From IMG/VR virus record IMGVR_UViG_3300030107_003679, positions 1 through 25,081 of that record: 25,081 nt of DNA. One strand, 5' to 3'. Position 1 is the first letter of the stretch. Each line of letters begins with the position of its first letter. The notes below the pieces were generated by a model that did no database searches, was not told the DNA's origin, and saw only the letters and a program-made list of their open reading frames with translations. The position numbers and the translations under genes were made by a program. Source of the stretch: a virus. Shown piece after piece: positions 14,242 to 20,888 of this stretch.

Positions 14242-14664
14242 GTGTACGAATATAAATGCGAGGTAACTCGTGTGGTCGATGGGGATACAATAGATTGTGT
14301 CCTCGACCTCGGCTTCAGTATTTTACATAAATGTCGTGTTAGACTTTATGGTATAGATACCCCAGAATCTAGAACTCGTAATTTAGACGAAAAAGCCAGA
14401 GGCAAACTAGCCTCTAAGTTCTTAGAGGATTCAATAAAAAATGGAAAAGAAGTAATTTTACGAAGTGAGCTGAAGGACTCTAAAGGTAAATACGGTAGAG
14501 TCTTAGGATCTATAGTGGTAGATGATTTAGACATCAATCAAGCTATGGTGGCACAAAATTTAGCCGTCAAATATTTCGGCCAAAGCAAAGCTGATGTTGA
14601 AGCCGAACACATGTTAAACAGACAAAAGTTAATTGACTCAGGTGCTTATGTACCCGATTTATAA
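14242..14664 (+). CDS. Staphylococcal-nuclease (thermonuclease) family enzyme
   Basis: Predicted Ca2+-dependent phosphodiesterase of the SNase/OB-fold family acting on DNA or RNA. All key residues are present: D15 (in VVDGDTID), R34 and D39-T40 (in RVRLYGIDTPES), catalytic E42 and R86 (in GKYGRVLG), matching D21, R35, D40-T41, E43 and R87 of the S. aureus enzyme. The 140 residues are a complete single domain. No signal peptide is seen, so it should act inside the cell or be packaged. It starts with GTG directly after the previous stop and its 3' end overlaps the SET-domain gene. Its role could be host DNA degradation or genome processing; placement among structural genes is unusual. Confidence 0.9.
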   Translation: MYEYKCEVTRVVDGDTIDCVLDLGFSILHKCRVRLYGIDTPESRTRNLDEKARGKLASKFLEDSIKNGKEVILRSELKDSKGKYGRVLGSIVVDDLDINQAMVAQNLAVKYFGQSKADVEAEHMLNRQKLIDSGAYVPDL

Positions 14665-14983
14665 TAAATTTTATTACAAACCCCTACCTGATTGTTTAGA
14701 AGTAAAAGAAAGCCCTATAGAGGGTCTAGGTCTATTTGCTAAAACTAACATAAAAAAACATTTTGATTGTGGTATGTCACATCTTAAGGTGCCTATTATT
14801 TGTGGTTTTGTTAGAACTTCTATAGGTGGTTTTCTGAACCATTCTGAAAAACCAAATTGTGCTTTATCTTTGGAGTTGGATTGGGACGATTATAAGGTAT
14901 ATAATGTTTTTACGATAAAAAAAATTAAAGCTGGTGAAGAACTAACTTTAGATTATCATGCAGACGGTTTAAATTATGGCTAA
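14648..14983 (+). CDS. Compact SET-domain protein (putative protein-lysine methyltransferase)
   Basis: With the ATG start the protein is 111 residues, the size of minimal viral SET proteins such as chlorovirus vSET. The three SET motifs are in order: GLGLFA at residues 26-31 (S-adenosylmethionine-binding N-terminal motif), FLNHSEKPN at 62-70 (the knot motif, usually 'NHS..PN') and GEELTLDY at 96-103 with the catalytic tyrosine. There is no pre-SET or post-SET Cys cluster. A TTG at 14633 would add five residues but has no advantage. It overlaps the nuclease gene by 17 bases and the next, lysine-rich, gene by 8. The substrate is unknown; the neighbouring basic proteins are candidates (inference). 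Confidence 0.85.
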   Translation: MYPIYNKFYYKPLPDCLEVKESPIEGLGLFAKTNIKKHFDCGMSHLKVPIICGFVRTSIGGFLNHSEKPNCALSLELDWDDYKVYNVFTIKKIKAGEELTLDYHADGLNYG

Positions 14984-15308
14984 AAAGAAGGTAAATAAAA
15001 TAATCAAAGGTCTTAAAAAAGCTAGTAAGACACATGCTAAACAAGCTAAAACTTTAGAAAGTTTAAAGTTAAAAAAAGGTGGTAAAGTAAAGAGTAAGGG
15101 TAAAATATGTCCTGAAGGTAAAGCTTGGGCCAAAAGAACTTTTGATGTTTATCCAAGCGCCTATGCTAATTTAGCAGCATCCAAATATTGTAAAGACCCA
15201 AACTACGCTAAGAAAGCAAAAGGCGGTAAACGTAAAGGTAAAGCTAAAGGCGGTCTTGTATCCAAAGTTAGAGGTCAAGGCAGAGTGATGTCTGACAGAT
15301 TAAGATGA
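14976..15308 (+). CDS. Lysine-rich viral protein with CPxGKAWAKR…YPSAYAN motif
   Basis: The 110-residue, strongly basic protein has a Lys/Ala-rich helical N-terminus (1-40), then a small conserved domain 'ICPEGKAWAKRTFDVYPSAY' followed by a second cysteine in 'SKYCKDP', seen in small phage proteins of unknown function. A Lys/Gly-rich linker (KAKGGKRKGKAKGG) and a C-terminal 'GQGRVMSDRLR' follow. The C-terminal motif is shared with the next gene product. Two cysteines could bind metal. It overlaps the SET-domain gene (8 bases) and the following gene (4 bases), so the three are probably made together. Confidence 0.7.
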   Translation: MAKKKVNKIIKGLKKASKTHAKQAKTLESLKLKKGGKVKSKGKICPEGKAWAKRTFDVYPSAYANLAASKYCKDPNYAKKAKGGKRKGKAKGGLVSKVRGQGRVMSDRLR

Positions 15309-15619
15309 GCAAAGGACAACTACAGTCTTGGTTAGATGAAGAATGGGTCCGTATGGATGCTAAAGGCAATATTATTGGGTCCTGTGGTGGCAGAAAAAAA
15401 GCAGAGGGTAAACCTAGATGTTTACCTAAGAAAAAAGCACAAGGTATGTCAAAAGAAGCTAGAGCCAAAATAGTACAAAGAAAAAGAAGAAAAGACCCAA
15501 ACCCTGATAGAAAAGGTAAACCGATTAATGTTTCTACAAAGTTGAAAAAAGGTGGTTTTATAGCAAAGGGTTGTGGTAAAGTAATGAGTAACCGTAGGAA
15601 GGTTACTACAATAAGTTAG
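15305..15619 (+). CDS. Basic viral protein with GSCGGRKK…CLP motif, 104 aa
   Basis: Starts with a short acidic/aromatic part 'LQSWLDEEWVRMDAKGNIIG', then a conserved 'CGGRKKAEGKPRCLPKKKAQ' segment with two cysteines, then a Lys/Arg-rich helix (KEARAKIVQRKRRKDPNP) and a C-terminal 'GCGKVMSNRRKVTTIS'. The 'W-V-R … CGG … RCLP.KKA' layout resembles small uncharacterised proteins of phages and giant viruses (possibly the DUF5872-like group; not verified). It overlaps the preceding gene by 4 bases. Charge and company suggest nucleic-acid association. Confidence 0.65.
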   Translation: MSKGQLQSWLDEEWVRMDAKGNIIGSCGGRKKAEGKPRCLPKKKAQGMSKEARAKIVQRKRRKDPNPDRKGKPINVSTKLKKGGFIAKGCGKVMSNRRKVTTIS

Positions 15620-15627
15620 GAGTATTA

Positions 15628-15876
15628 ATGCCAGGTCATTACAAAAAAAGCAAAAACGGTAGCATGATGAAAAAATCTAAGGGCGGAAAAATTATGAAGA
15701 AGTCCAAAGGTGGTATGATGATGAAGAAATCGAAAGGTGGCTCCATCATGAAAAAATCAAAAGGCGGCATGATGATGAAAAAGTCCAAGGGTGGCAGAAT
15801 CATGAAAAAGTCTAAAGGTGGTTCAATCATGAAAGCTGGAAATGCAGCTAGAAGAAGAGCAAGATATAGTAGATAG
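15628..15876 (+). CDS. MKKSKGG tandem-repeat protein, 82 aa
   Basis: Almost the whole protein consists of a nine-residue unit, MKKSKGG followed by two variable residues (KI, MM, SI, MM, RI, SI), in six full copies from residue 14 to 67, preceded by a degenerate copy (KKSKNGSM) and followed by an Arg-rich tail (RRRARYSR). About half of the residues are Lys, Arg or Met. No family function is known to me. The composition resembles histone H1-like or protamine-like DNA-condensing proteins, and each repeat offers lysines to the nearby SET enzyme (inference). The AGGAG site supports the ATG. Its stop overlaps the GTG of the next gene. Confidence 0.7.
   Translation: MPGHYKKSKNGSMMKKSKGGKIMKKSKGGMMMKKSKGGSIMKKSKGGMMMKKSKGGRIMKKSKGGSIMKAGNAARRRARYSR
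15667..15828 (+). repeat. Six 27-bp in-frame tandem repeats
   Basis: Units start at 15667, 15694, 15721, 15748, 15775 and 15802. They differ mostly at synonymous third positions while the MKKSKGG amino acids stay fixed, which indicates selection on the protein rather than recent slippage. This is a coding repeat, not CRISPR. Confidence 0.9.
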
Positions 15877-16550
15877 TGCCTAATTTAATAAGTAATATCC
15901 CACATTTCAAATGTTGGGTAAGAAGAGAATTTACCCATAACCACGAAAAATATCACGATGAATATATACATGCTTTAGCTATAGCTGTTAATACTATTCC
16001 TGACAGATCTTTAAGTTTTCAAGTAGTTTTTACAGGCGAAGAAGCTAATTGCGAAGATAACGATGAACCTAACATACACGGTGGTGCTATGTGGGCTCGT
16101 ATGCCTATACAAGGTATGGTTGCTGATATACCTATGGAAGATTTTCCTGATCCTATGGAAGATCATTTAGCACAACCTTGGGACTGTGAATCAAGAGATC
16201 ATAGTGTTGTAGTTATGGACAGAGTTAGCTCCTCACCTTGGTTAGCTAAGATAGATGGAGATTTTTACCAAGCCAAATATTTATTTACAGTTGATTACAC
16301 AAATAACTCTATTGCAGATGACCCTGCACAACACAAACAATCTCATGTATTATATATAACAGAAGATTGTAATTGGAAAGGTAATTTAGTTGCTTTACCT
16401 AACAATAGAGTAAGAGCTACAAGCCCTGCTTTATGGGTGACTGGCGAAGGTGCTCCGGACTTTAAACCGTCTCAATGGGCACATTCTGCTGAGGGTCATG
16501 AAAGTTATTTAGATCCTGCAATTACATTTAATAATTTATATGAGGACTAA
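15876..16550 (+). CDS. Conserved phage protein, 224 aa, function unknown
   Basis: The protein opens 'MPNLISNIPHFKCWVRREF' and carries several conserved-looking stretches: 'DRSLSFQVVFTGEEANCED', 'GGAMWARMPIQGMVADIP' and 'PWDCESRDHSVVVMDRV'. It is rich in Trp, His and acidic residues, with no membrane segment. I recognise it as a recurrent protein of marine podovirus-like contigs lying before the tail adaptor genes, and know of no assigned function. It starts with GTG overlapping the TAG of the repeat gene. A virion or connector role is a position-based guess. Confidence 0.65.
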   Translation: MPNLISNIPHFKCWVRREFTHNHEKYHDEYIHALAIAVNTIPDRSLSFQVVFTGEEANCEDNDEPNIHGGAMWARMPIQGMVADIPMEDFPDPMEDHLAQPWDCESRDHSVVVMDRVSSSPWLAKIDGDFYQAKYLFTVDYTNNSIADDPAQHKQSHVLYITEDCNWKGNLVALPNNRVRATSPALWVTGEGAPDFKPSQWAHSAEGHESYLDPAITFNNLYED

Positions 16551-16552
16551 AA

Positions 16553-17224
16553 ATGGCAACATCAGGCAGTACAAACTTTGAGCCAGATATTACAGAGTTT
16601 GTCGAAGAAGCATATGAAAGATGTGGTTTAGAACTACGTACTGGATATGATCTTAAAACTGCTATTAGATCTGCTAATCTTATGTTGGCCGAGTGGGCAA
16701 ACAGAGGTTTGAATCAATGGACTATCGAAACCGGTACACAAACTGTTACACAAAGCACAAATAGTTATAGTTTAGGAACAGATGTTATAGATATTTTAGA
16801 CGTAACTATTAGGCGTACAGAAGCTGGTGTTACAACTGATATACGTTTGGATAAACTTTCTAGATCAGAGTTTTTTAATATACCAAACAAAGCAACAGAA
16901 TCTAAACCATCACAATATTTTTTAGATAAACAAAATAATCCAACACTTTTTTTATATCCAACTCCAGAAAACTCTACAGATATAATACGGTTCAACAAGC
17001 TTACTAGGATGGATGATGTGGACGATCCAAAAAATACTTTAGATATGCCATTTAGACTATTTCCTTGTTTTGTTGCAGGACTAGCTTATTACATAAGTAT
17101 TAAAAAGAATCCACAATTAACTGCACAATTAAAAAGTATTTACGAAGAAGAGTTTAGAAGAGCGGCTGATCAAGACGAAGATCGTGCTTCTTTCAGAGTA
17201 AGACCTTCTATAAGGATGAGATAA
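16553..17224 (+). CDS. Head-tail adaptor, P22 gp4-like
   Basis: Predicted connector that binds below the portal and closes the head after packaging. The 223-residue product has a helical N-terminus ('ITEFVEEAYERCGLELRTGY … AIRSANLMLAEWANRGLNQW') followed by beta strands and a C-terminal helical 'FPCFVAGLAYYISIKKNPQL' segment. This matches the general layout of P22 gp4/tail accessory factor-type proteins of marine podophages. The evidence is pattern and gene order (upstream of a second adaptor and of the gp10-like gene). The fold call is moderately sure. Confidence 0.65.
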   Translation: MATSGSTNFEPDITEFVEEAYERCGLELRTGYDLKTAIRSANLMLAEWANRGLNQWTIETGTQTVTQSTNSYSLGTDVIDILDVTIRRTEAGVTTDIRLDKLSRSEFFNIPNKATESKPSQYFLDKQNNPTLFLYPTPENSTDIIRFNKLTRMDDVDDPKNTLDMPFRLFPCFVAGLAYYISIKKNPQLTAQLKSIYEEEFRRAADQDEDRASFRVRPSIRMR

Positions 17225-17526
17225 TGGCTTATGCAACTGCTAAATTTGCCCTAGCCCACTGTGATAGATGTGGTTTTCGTTTCAAACTCTTAGAACTGAA
17301 AAAAGAATGGAACGGCTTAAAAGTATGTCATCGTTGTTATGAACCAAAACATCCACAACTAGAACCTACCACAAATGTAGCCGACTCAGAGGCTATTTTT
17401 GATCCAAGACCTGATAAAGACGTTGAGGGTGGTGATGGTAGAGTGTTTACAGATACTGATATCATAGGTATTAATTTTTCAGGTTTTAAAATTACATCTG
17501 CTTTAGGAACAGTTACAATATCATAA
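17224..17526 (+). CDS. Small zinc-ribbon phage protein
   Basis: Two CxxC pairs, C13-C16 and C35-C38, separated by a short beta hairpin (RFKLLELKKEWNGLKV), form a classic treble-clef or zinc-ribbon knuckle. The remaining 60 residues are acidic and then beta-rich (GINFSGFKITSALGTVTIS), like a small virion domain. It is coupled to both neighbours by 1-base overlaps. Similar zinc-knuckle proteins lie between adaptor genes in other marine podophages; the role, possibly in tail assembly, is not established. Confidence 0.75.
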   Translation: MAYATAKFALAHCDRCGFRFKLLELKKEWNGLKVCHRCYEPKHPQLEPTTNVADSEAIFDPRPDKDVEGGDGRVFTDTDIIGINFSGFKITSALGTVTIS

Positions 17527-18185
17527 TGACACTAGCAGAACTAAAAACGTTAATACAAAATTATCTACAAAATACTGAAACTACTTTTGTATCTACTTTA
17601 GATGACATCATAAAAAATACAGAAGATAAAATATTTCAAGAGGTACAGTTTGACAATTTTAGAAAAACAGCTAGTTTGACTTTTACCGCAGGTACTAAAA
17701 CTATAGCTACACCATCAGATTATGTCTTATCTTTCAGTTTTGCTGTCATAGATTCAAGCTCTGATTATCACTACTTAGAAAAAAAACATCCGTCTTTTAT
17801 CCAAGAATACGATGTCGATCCGGCTGATTCAACTAAAAGAGCTTTGCCTAAATACTACGCAGTCAAGGAAAAAGGTTTAAGTTCATCAACTTTATTAGTG
17901 GCACCTGTGCCTGATGCAAACTATAGCGCAGAGCTAAACTATCTGTTCAAACCTAATTCATTAGTAACAGATACAACTGGCACTTGGTTGTCCAACAACG
18001 CTAGAAACTTACTTTTATACGGTTGTTTATTAGAGGGGTATACTTTTATGAAAGGTGATCCTGATATGTTTCAAGTATATGAGGGTAGATATCAACAAGA
18101 GCTTGCACGTCTGAAAAATAGAGCTGAAGGCAGAGGCAGAAGAGACGAATACCGTTACGATTCTTTACGTAACAACGTGAATTAA
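17526..18185 (+). CDS. Second tail adaptor / connector protein
   Basis: The 219-residue product has an N-terminal helical 'LAELKTLIQNYLQNTETTF' and 'DDIIKNTEDKIFQEVQFDNF', then a beta-rich middle with 'TIATPSDYVLSF', and a C-terminal 'NARNLLLYGCLLEGYTFMKG', 'YEGRYQQELARLKNRAEGRG'. This is the pattern of short-tailed phage adaptors (tail tubular A/SU10 adaptor-like) that bridge portal and nozzle. Together with the gene at 16553 it gives two adaptors, as in several podophages. It ends in an Arg-rich tail. Coupled to neighbours by overlapping TAATG. Confidence 0.65.
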   Translation: MTLAELKTLIQNYLQNTETTFVSTLDDIIKNTEDKIFQEVQFDNFRKTASLTFTAGTKTIATPSDYVLSFSFAVIDSSSDYHYLEKKHPSFIQEYDVDPADSTKRALPKYYAVKEKGLSSSTLLVAPVPDANYSAELNYLFKPNSLVTDTTGTWLSNNARNLLLYGCLLEGYTFMKGDPDMFQVYEGRYQQELARLKNRAEGRGRRDEYRYDSLRNNVN

Positions 18186-18916
18186 TGGAACCTGTTAAAG
18201 AACTAGAGGGCAAACATATTGCTATAGTAGGCTTAGGTGCTAGTTGGCAAGATTATAATATTGCTAAAAGTCATGGTGTTAATTTTGATGAAGTATGGGC
18301 TATAAATGCTGTGTCATCTGTCATAATACACGATAGAGTATTTATGATGGACCCAGCTTCGAGATTTCTAGATTCAGAGGATGCCGGTAAACAAACAGCA
18401 GGTATGCGTAAAGTTTTGTCATCGCATCAAGGTCCAATTTATACTTGTGAATTAGATGAAAGATGTCCAGGGCTTGTCGAATATCCTATTAATGAAGTTA
18501 TGCAGGCAGGTAAATCTGCCTACTTAAATAATACGGTTGCTTATGCGGTTGCTTTCGCTTACTGGTGTAAAGTAGGAAAACTATCTCTATTTGGCGTAGA
18601 TTACAGTTATAAGGGCAATTTACACTTTGCAGAGCAGGGTAGAGGGTGTGTAGAATACTGGCTCTCTAAACTTGAATCTGAAGGTGTCAGCATAGGTATT
18701 GCTAGATCTTCTTCTTTACTAGACCAAAATGAATCTGCTGAAGATAAATTATACGGATATCACAGGTTAGATGATCCTATGGTTGTGTTACAAAATGATA
18801 CTGGTAATTATAGAGCTATGCGTAGGAGTGAGTACAGACAAAGAGCAGTGCCCGAGCCTAAGCCAAAAAAGTTTGTAGCAGGACGAGAAGACCCACCTGA
18901 ACCAAAAAAGTGGTAA
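18185..18916 (+). CDS. Rossmann-like protein (MptE/DUF115-like)
   Basis: Starts with a nucleotide-binding-like strand-loop 'KHIAIVGLGASWQDYNIAK' (near residues 10-28), then 'DEVWAINAVSSVI', 'RVFMMDPASRFLD' and 'KLSLFGVDYSY'. This is the pattern of the DUF115/6-hydroxymethylpterin pyrophosphokinase MptE-like group and the related sialyltransferase-like fold. Several phages carry such a gene among tail genes. A sugar- or nucleotide-transfer role, for instance modifying virion or host glycans, is possible but not shown. The last 40 residues are Pro/Lys/Arg-rich and probably disordered. Confidence 0.6.
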   Translation: MEPVKELEGKHIAIVGLGASWQDYNIAKSHGVNFDEVWAINAVSSVIIHDRVFMMDPASRFLDSEDAGKQTAGMRKVLSSHQGPIYTCELDERCPGLVEYPINEVMQAGKSAYLNNTVAYAVAFAYWCKVGKLSLFGVDYSYKGNLHFAEQGRGCVEYWLSKLESEGVSIGIARSSSLLDQNESAEDKLYGYHRLDDPMVVLQNDTGNYRAMRRSEYRQRAVPEPKPKKFVAGREDPPEPKKW

Positions 18917-18924
18917 TATAAGTT

Positions 18925-19362
18925 ATGGCTATTACATCAACTTTAACAACTTCTTTCAAAAAAGAATTATTACAAGGCGTACATAATTTTAACAAAGCTA
19001 GTTCACCCGATACTTACAAGTTAGCTTTGTATTCTAGTTCTGCTTCATTAGATGCAAGTACAACTGCTTTTACGACAAGTGGCGAAGTTTCGGGTACAAA
19101 CTATACTTCAGGAGGCGCAACCTTAACACTAAAAACTGGCACACCTACAACAGATGGCACCACAGCGGTAGTTGATTTTGACAACCTAACTTTTTCTAAT
19201 GTTACTGTTACTGCTGCTGGAGCTTTGATTTACAACTCGAGTGACAGCAATAAAGCGGTTTGTGTGATAGATTTTGGTAAAGATATTACCGCTACTGCAA
19301 GTGATTTAACTATTACTTTCCCTTCAACAGGAGCTTCCAATTCTATAATTAGATTGGCATAA
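18925..19362 (+). CDS. Phage structural protein, 145 aa
   Basis: Begins 'MAITSTLTTSFKKELLQGVH', followed by 'SPDTYKLALYSSSASLDAST' and a Thr/Ser/Gly-rich beta region. This start is common to a small structural protein in cyanophages and other marine phages, usually near tail or fibre genes. Function not assigned. No Shine-Dalgarno sequence is visible; the 8-base gap from the previous gene contains a TATAA element (18917-18921). It probably belongs to the tail or fibre-attachment set. Confidence 0.65.
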   Translation: MAITSTLTTSFKKELLQGVHNFNKASSPDTYKLALYSSSASLDASTTAFTTSGEVSGTNYTSGGATLTLKTGTPTTDGTTAVVDFDNLTFSNVTVTAAGALIYNSSDSNKAVCVIDFGKDITATASDLTITFPSTGASNSIIRLA

Positions 19363-19369
19363 TACTGAT

Positions 19370-20347
19370 ATGTCTAGTTTTGAAAACGATTTGAGACTTA
19401 AGGAAATAGCCACTGGTGCTGAGTCAGGCACTTGGGGCACTTCTACCAACACAAATTTATCTTTAGTAGCTGAAGCTTTTAGCTTTGGTACAGAAGCTAT
19501 AACTACAGATGCTGACACACATACTACCACAATAGCAGATGGTGCAACCGATCCTGGTAGATCTTTGTACCTGAAATATACAGGAGCTTTAGACAGCGAT
19601 TGTACAATTACTCTAGCGCCTAATACTGTTAGCAAAGTTTGGTTTATTGAAAACGCTACAACAGATTCAGGTAGTGGTGGTCCATACAATATAATAATTA
19701 GTCAAGGCTCAGGCTCTAACGTCACTATACCTAACGGCTCAGTCATGGCAGTTTATTCAGATGGGGGCAGTAGTTCTGCTAATGTCGTCTCAGTTTTAAC
19801 AGATGTAGTTTTAACTGATTCGGTAAAAATTACAGGCACAACTCCAACTTTAACAATAGGAGATGGTGGCGAAGAAGATACAAAAGTAGTATTCGACGGT
19901 AACGCAGGAGATTTTCATGTAGGTTTAGATGATTCTTCTGATAATTTAGTTTTAGGGGCTGGCACTACTTTAGGTGCAGAGCCTAGAGTTGAAATAGATA
20001 AAGATGGTGGTGTGCAAATAATATCTGATGCTCCTACAAACGGACAATTAAAATTATCAGATATTGGTGCAAACGCCGATCAGGCAATTTTGAGACATGA
20101 CTCAGGAGTTCTTTCAATAATATCTACACAGGCTTCTGATACCGTTGGTTCGATACAAATACAAGGTCAAAGCACAAGTGGTACATTCACCTACATTACT
20201 TTTGCTAGCTCAGGCACTACAACCGACAAGGATATAGAGATTACTACATCTAGCGCATCAAAAAGCATCATATTGAGATCACCAGATGGCTCAAGATTTA
20301 GAATCACAGTAGATAATTCAGGAAACTTATCAACAGCATCTGTTTAA
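19370..20347 (+). CDS. Fibre-like virion protein, 325 aa
   Basis: The start 'MSSFENDLRLKEIATGAESG' and 'TWGTSTNTNLSLVAEAFSFG' recurs in virion proteins of marine phage contigs. The middle is beta-rich, Ser/Thr/Gly/Asp-rich like beta-helix fibres. The C-terminus 'GSRFRITVDNSGNLSTASV' resembles the 'RIRIDSSGNLGI' motif at the end of this window in the long fibre gene. The protein is likely part of a tail fibre or its baseplate-like base. No endosialidase or peptidase motif is seen. Confidence 0.65.
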   Translation: MSSFENDLRLKEIATGAESGTWGTSTNTNLSLVAEAFSFGTEAITTDADTHTTTIADGATDPGRSLYLKYTGALDSDCTITLAPNTVSKVWFIENATTDSGSGGPYNIIISQGSGSNVTIPNGSVMAVYSDGGSSSANVVSVLTDVVLTDSVKITGTTPTLTIGDGGEEDTKVVFDGNAGDFHVGLDDSSDNLVLGAGTTLGAEPRVEIDKDGGVQIISDAPTNGQLKLSDIGANADQAILRHDSGVLSIISTQASDTVGSIQIQGQSTSGTFTYITFASSGTTTDKDIEITTSSASKSIILRSPDGSRFRITVDNSGNLSTASV

Positions 20348-20355
20348 TGTATAAT
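20327..20355 (+). promoter_or_regulatory. Candidate promoter with perfect TATAAT before the lysis cassette
   Basis: TATAAT (20350-20355) lies 17 bases after TTATCA (20327-20332). The ATG of the first lysis-region gene is at 20364, so the transcript would start at or only a few bases before the start codon. The -35 lies within the end of the previous gene. AT-rich DNA makes chance matches likely. Confidence 0.4.
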
Positions 20356-20363
20356 CTTTTTTT

Positions 20364-20570
20364 ATGGACGAAAAACAATTTTTAATTACATCGTTACAAT
20401 TAATTGAGGTATCCTTAGCAAGAGGTGCTGTCAAAGGAGAGGAAGTTAAAGTTATATCAGCTATGCGAGATTACATCTCACAAGGTTTACAAAAGTATCA
20501 AGAACCTGTCTCAGAGCCTGTAGAAGAATTAGTTGAAGAAACAGAAGTAGCAGAGGAGGCTGAAGAATGA
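20364..20570 (+). CDS. Small acidic hypothetical protein, 68 aa
   Basis: The N-terminal half is a helix ('MDEKQFLITSLQLIEVSLAR' followed by 'GAVKGEEV'); the last 20 residues are almost all Glu with Val, Ala and Pro. No family recognised. It is the first gene of the lysis region and overlaps the next by ATGA (20567-20570). There is no ribosome binding site: the ATG follows a T7 tract and a TATAAT box. Its role could be structural or regulatory; nothing decides. Confidence 0.65.
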   Translation: MDEKQFLITSLQLIEVSLARGAVKGEEVKVISAMRDYISQGLQKYQEPVSEPVEELVEETEVAEEAEE

Positions 20571-20665
20571 TAGATTACATATTAATTTTAATTTTAGTTG
20601 GTGTTATTGGATATCTTTGGGTATCTAAAAATAAACCAGAATGGCTAGAAAAGTTTAAAAAATAA
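20567..20665 (+). CDS. 32-residue single-pass membrane peptide
   Basis: Starts on an ATGA overlap and encodes one N-terminal transmembrane helix (IDYILILILVGVIGYLW) followed by a short basic tail (KNKPEWLEKFKK). It stops one base before the GTG of the holin candidate. Exact tiling between neighbours and clear membrane character make it likely real. In a lysis cassette such a peptide could be an antiholin, a pinholin-like partner or a small spanin part; the sequence does not say which. Confidence 0.65.
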   Translation: MIDYILILILVGVIGYLWVSKNKPEWLEKFKK

Positions 20666-20666
20666 A

Positions 20667-20888
20667 GTGGCCAGAAAAACAGCAGCAGATGTTCACCTTG
20701 AATTATCTGTGCATCAAAAAGAAAGTGCAGAAAGATGGAAAACTGCATTTAACAAATTTGTTGATATAGAGCTCGAACTAAAAGAGTTACAACAAAAAGT
20801 ATCAGGCGGTTTGACTACACTCATAGTTTTATTAGTAGGTTTAATATGTAGTGTAGTCGCCTTACTAATCGAGGGTATAATTTTATGA
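20667..20888 (+). CDS. Holin candidate with coiled coil and C-terminal membrane helix
   Basis: A 73-residue protein starts with GTG. Residues 8-46 form an amphipathic coiled coil (ELSVHQKESAERWKTAF and ELELKELQQKV), and residues 49-73 are one hydrophobic helix (LTTLIVLLVGLICSVVALLI). This layout resembles XhlA-type small lysis proteins. Its end overlaps the lysozyme ATG by four bases (ATGA, 20885-20888), the classic holin-endolysin coupling. As a holin it would open the inner membrane to release the signal-less lysozyme. The role is assigned by topology and context. Confidence 0.7.
   Translation: MARKTAADVHLELSVHQKESAERWKTAFNKFVDIELELKELQQKVSGGLTTLIVLLVGLICSVVALLIEGIIL

Noticed and set aside
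15667-15828. CRISPR-like regular repeats
   Set aside because: Units are contiguous, multiples of three, without spacers and in frame with a gene.
15639-15830. Minus-strand repeat ORF of Phe/Ile/Pro units
   Set aside because: It is the antisense of the MKKSKGG repeats; its periodicity is explained by the coding strand.
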